Source of the DNA: Lactobacillus delbrueckii
GTDB taxonomy: Bacteria; Bacillota; Bacilli; Lactobacillales; Lactobacillaceae
DNA length: 16,883 nt
Direction: 5' to 3'
Assembly: GCA_004556255.1 (NCBI GenBank)
Contig: SFHY01000014.1
Span: 1 to 16,883, forward strand
Part shown: piece after piece, positions 14,052 through 16,883 of the stretch
Position numbering within the stretch: position 1 is the first letter of the stretch
Layout: each line of letters begins with the position of its first letter
Notes under the pieces: model-generated
Database searches by the model: none
What the model was told of the DNA's origin: nothing
What the model saw: only the letters and a program-made list of their open reading frames with translations
Program-made: the position numbers and the translations under genes

Positions 14052-16715
14052 GTGGCTAAGAAGTATTACAGCCAGGACATCCCGGGCACTTTAGCCGAGT
14101 TTGACTCGGACGCCAACCACGGGATCAGTTCGGCTGAAGCCAAGAAGCGGTTGGACCAATACGGCCCGAACGCTTTGGCCGGCAAGAAGAAACGTTCAAT
14201 GTTTGCCCGCTTCATGGACCAGTTCAAGGACTTGATGATCATCGTCCTGCTGGTTGCCGCTGTTTTGTCCGGGGTAGTTGCCCAGGAATGGACAGACGCG
14301 GGGATTATTTTAGTAGTCGTGCTTTTGAACGCGGTCCTGGGCGTGATCCAGGAAGCTCGCTCAGAAGCAGCGATTGAAGCCTTGAAGGACATGTCCACGC
14401 CAAGCGCCAAGGTGCGCCGGGACGGAGCGGTAGTTGAAGTTCCGTCAACGGATATCGTGCCAGGTGACGTGGTCTTGCTGGAAGCCGGTGACGTGGTTCC
14501 GGCCGACCTGCGACTTTTGGTAGTGGAAAGCTTGAAGATTGAAGAAGCGGCCTTGACCGGGGAATCAGTTCCGGTGGAAAAGAGTAATGAAACCCTGCAA
14601 GGGGATGACATTGCCCTGGGTGACCGGATCAACATGGCTTACTCCAGCACCAACGTGACCTATGGGCGCGGGGAAGGTGTGGTTGTCGCTACGGGGATGA
14701 ACACGGAAGTCGGCAACATCGCCAAGATGCTGAACGAAGCTGATGAAACTGATACTCCTCTTAAGCAGAACTTGAACCAGCTGGGCAAGACCTTGACTTA
14801 CATGATCCTGGCCATCTGTGTGGTCGTCTTCATTATCGGGGTTATCCGGAACCCGCAGCATGAACCGATGAATGCTTTGCTGATCGACATGTTCTTGACG
14901 GCGGTTTCCCTGGCGGTTGCCGCTATTCCAGAAGGGTTGCCGGCGATCGTGACGATCATTTTGGCCCTGGGTACCCAGACCATGGCTGACCACAAGGCCA
15001 TAGTCAGAAAGCTGCCAGCCGTTGAAACCTTGGGGGCAACGGACATCATTGCTTCTGACAAGACTGGTACCTTGACCCAGAACCGGATGACGGTGGAAAA
15101 GGTCTACTACGACGGGATCCTGCATGACGCCAGTGATGACATCGACTTGACCAACCAGGCCTTGATTACCATGCTTTTGGCCAATGACACCAAGATTCAG
15201 GACGGCGGGGAGCTCTTGGGTGACCCGACTGAAACTGCCCTGGTGCAATTCGGTTTCCACAAGGATCTGCCAGTTAACGACTTTTTGGCAGAACACCCAC
15301 GGGTACAGGAAGTACCATTTGACTCTGACCGGAAGTTGATGAGTACGGTCAACAAGTATGACGGCCAGTTTATGGTTGCCGTCAAGGGCGCGCCGGACAT
15401 GCTTTTGGAAAGAGTCAAGTATGTCAACATCAACGGCGAGCTTAGCGAAATCAGCCCTGAACAAAAGAAGGCCATTTTGGCAAGCAACAATGAAATGGCC
15501 AAGCAAGCCCTCCGGGTTTTGGCGATGGCTTACAAGGTTGTTGCTGAGCCATACGCTGACCCGACGACTGACAATGTTGAACAAGATCTGATCTTTGCCG
15601 GTTTGGTCGGCATGATCGACCCTGAGCGGCCGGAAGCCAAGGACGCGATCGCGGAAGCTCACCGGGCCGGGATCAGAACGATCATGATTACTGGTGACCA
15701 CCAAGTTACGGCGCAGGCGATTGCCGAACGGCTGGGCCTGGTTGAAAAGGGCCGGGACGATGCCGTGATTACCGGGGCGCAATTGGACAAGCTGAGCGAC
15801 GACTACTTCACCAAGCATGTCGGTGACTACAGCGTTTATGCCCGGGTTTCACCAGAACACAAGGTTAGAATCGTGAAGGCCTGGCAGGCAAATGGCAAGA
15901 TCGTGGCTATGACCGGTGACGGGGTCAACGACGCGCCGAGTCTGAAGCAGGCCGACATCGGGGTCGGCATGGGGATTACCGGTACGGAAGTCTCCAAGGG
16001 CGCGGCCGACATGGTTCTGGCTGACGACAACTTCGCGACGATCGTGGAAGCGGTCAAGCAAGGGCGGAAGGTTTTCGCCAACATTCAGAAGGCGATTCTC
16101 TATTTGATGAGCTGCAACGTCGGCGAAGTATTGACGGTCTTCTTGATGACTTTGCTGGGCTGGGATGTTTTGAAGCCAGTGCAGCTTTTGTGGATCAACT
16201 TGGTAACTGACACCCTGCCAGCGATTGCCTTGGGTGTTGAACCGATTGAAAAGGGGATCATGAATAAGAAGCCGCGGGGGAAGAATTCCAACTTCTTCTC
16301 AGGTGGCGTGGCCAGCTCAATCATCTACCAGGGGATCCTGGAAGGTGTTCTGGTCTTGGCCGCTTATGGTTTAGGTCTCCACGTTTTGCCGCAGGGGACT
16401 AACCCACATGAGGACGCCTTGACCATGGCCTTCTTGACTTTGGGCTTGATCCAACTCTTCCACGCGATTAACTCCAAGTACGTGAAGCAGTCAATCTTCC
16501 AAAAGAGCACTTTTGCCAACAAGTGGTTTAATGGCGCGATTGTTCTGTCAGCCTTGATTATGGCGGCAGTTGAACTGCCATTCTTGACTAAGGTCTTCTC
16601 AGTTTCAGAATTGCACCTGGACCAATGGCTGACTGTTCTGGGGATGGGCGTTTTGATGATCGTGATCGTCGAAATCGTTAAGTTCTTTGAGAGAAAAGCT
16701 GAACAACGTAACTAG
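14052..16715 (+). CDS. P2-type cation-transporting ATPase, probable Mn2+ (or Ca2+) exporter, YoaB-like
   Basis: An 887-residue P-type ATPase with GTG start. It has an N-terminal cation-ATPase domain, M1-M2 (61-78, 83-100), actuator motif TGES (169-172), M4 motif PEGLP (from P293), phosphorylation site DKTGT with D336, a nucleotide-binding domain, TGDGVNDAP (621-629), and M5-M6 residues N689-VG-E692 and N716-LVT-D720. This set matches SERCA/PMR1-type (P2A) pumps, which carry Ca2+ and in some cases Mn2+. The upstream manganese riboswitch, as in lactococcal yoaB, points to Mn2+ export that prevents metal toxicity. The transport direction and metal are inferred from that context. It is a single-gene unit ended by a strong terminator. 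Confidence 0.95.
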   Translation: MAKKYYSQDIPGTLAEFDSDANHGISSAEAKKRLDQYGPNALAGKKKRSMFARFMDQFKDLMIIVLLVAAVLSGVVAQEWTDAGIILVVVLLNAVLGVIQEARSEAAIEALKDMSTPSAKVRRDGAVVEVPSTDIVPGDVVLLEAGDVVPADLRLLVVESLKIEEAALTGESVPVEKSNETLQGDDIALGDRINMAYSSTNVTYGRGEGVVVATGMNTEVGNIAKMLNEADETDTPLKQNLNQLGKTLTYMILAICVVVFIIGVIRNPQHEPMNALLIDMFLTAVSLAVAAIPEGLPAIVTIILALGTQTMADHKAIVRKLPAVETLGATDIIASDKTGTLTQNRMTVEKVYYDGILHDASDDIDLTNQALITMLLANDTKIQDGGELLGDPTETALVQFGFHKDLPVNDFLAEHPRVQEVPFDSDRKLMSTVNKYDGQFMVAVKGAPDMLLERVKYVNINGELSEISPEQKKAILASNNEMAKQALRVLAMAYKVVAEPYADPTTDNVEQDLIFAGLVGMIDPERPEAKDAIAEAHRAGIRTIMITGDHQVTAQAIAERLGLVEKGRDDAVITGAQLDKLSDDYFTKHVGDYSVYARVSPEHKVRIVKAWQANGKIVAMTGDGVNDAPSLKQADIGVGMGITGTEVSKGAADMVLADDNFATIVEAVKQGRKVFANIQKAILYLMSCNVGEVLTVFLMTLLGWDVLKPVQLLWINLVTDTLPAIALGVEPIEKGIMNKKPRGKNSNFFSGGVASSIIYQGILEGVLVLAAYGLGLHVLPQGTNPHEDALTMAFLTLGLIQLFHAINSKYVKQSIFQKSTFANKWFNGAIVLSALIMAAVELPFLTKVFSVSELHLDQWLTVLGMGVLMIVIVEIVKFFERKAEQRN

Positions 16716-16730
16716 TAATAAATGAAATAT

Positions 16731-16762
16731 AAAATGCCTGGACGCAAGTCCAGGCATTTTTT
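16731..16762 (+). terminator. Terminator of the P-type ATPase gene
   Basis: A perfect 13-bp stem AAAATGCCTGGAC / GTCCAGGCATTTT with a GCAA tetraloop (16744-16747) runs into T residues. Confidence 0.95.
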
Positions 16763-16798
16763 GTTGCGTGAAAAACGGTATGGTGAAATCGTAAGGAC

Positions 16799-16828
16799 TT
16801 GAGTCGGCTGCAATGATCTTTATATTAT
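16799..16828 (+). promoter_or_regulatory. Probable promoter for a gene beyond the window end
   Basis: TTGAGT (16799-16804) precedes TATATT (16821-16826, spacing 16) or TATTAT (16823-16828, spacing 18) in an AT-rich intergenic stretch after the ATPase terminator. No start codon with an RBS is seen before the end. Confidence 0.4.
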
Positions 16829-16883
16829 GTTAATAATAATGAGAAAACTGCCGCAAGTAATAGAAAAAAACGCTATTTTTTAA

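Noticed and set aside
14565..15818. 417-codon open frame on the minus strand
   Set aside because: It lies wholly opposite the P-type ATPase gene, whose motifs are intact. The frame is open because of the codon bias of the real gene; no RBS or recognisable domain.
10..16847. Decamer AGTTTTCTCA near the start and its reverse complement TGAGAAAACT near the end of the window
   Set aside because: Ten bases in AT-rich flanks are short enough to match by chance, and the flanking bases do not extend the match, so it is not evidence of flanking mobile-element repeats. It is also not a good CodY box.

Overview
The window looks like a chromosomal stretch of a low-to-mid-GC Firmicute of the lactobacilli, most likely the Lactobacillus delbrueckii group. 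This is an inference from several things seen here: coding DNA with C/G-rich third positions beside AT-rich intergenic DNA, strong GGAGG ribosome binding sites, GTG and TTG starts, a family-5 peptide-binding lipoprotein, a lactic-type aromatic aminotransferase, and a tRNA-Tyr/tRNA-Gln pair. All genes lie on the + strand. No transposase, CRISPR array, prophage gene or rRNA was seen.

Layout. (1) Positions 1-2363: a terminator-like hairpin, then a PLP aminotransferase whose end overlaps a standalone PTS-EIIC-like membrane protein by 14 bases. (2) 2394-2659: a tRNA operon (Tyr-GTA, Gln-TTG) with its own promoter and terminator. (3) 2660-4563: an AT-rich leader with a promoter and a perfect 10-bp inverted repeat, then an oligopeptide-binding lipoprotein and a strong terminator. 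(4) 4586-7653: a 31-bp near-palindrome, two paralogous cytosolic right-handed beta-helix proteins of unknown role in one operon, and a GntR/HutC regulator with its own promoter. (5) 7691-12910: a five-gene cell-surface glycopolymer operon (TagB-like glycerophosphotransferase, Wzx-type flippase, TagA/WecG transferase, GT4 glycosyltransferase, GT32 glycosyltransferase). (6) 12968-13845: NAD+ synthetase. (7) 13866-16762: a yybP-ykoY manganese riboswitch with an overlapping terminator, controlling a P2-type cation ATPase, closed by a strong terminator. A promoter-like pair near 16800 probably serves a gene outside the window.

How the parts work together. The riboswitch and ATPase form a self-contained metal-detoxification unit. 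Metal-stabilised P1 would use the same bases as the terminator, so transcription should switch ON with Mn2+. The surface cluster contains the two teichoic-acid linkage activities (TagA-like and TagB-like) next to a Wzx flippase and two sugar transferases. This suggests a glycerol-phosphate-containing repeat unit exported by a flippase instead of the usual TagGH transporter. The beta-helix pair with its palindrome and adjacent GntR regulator is the least explained part and the best candidate for something undescribed.
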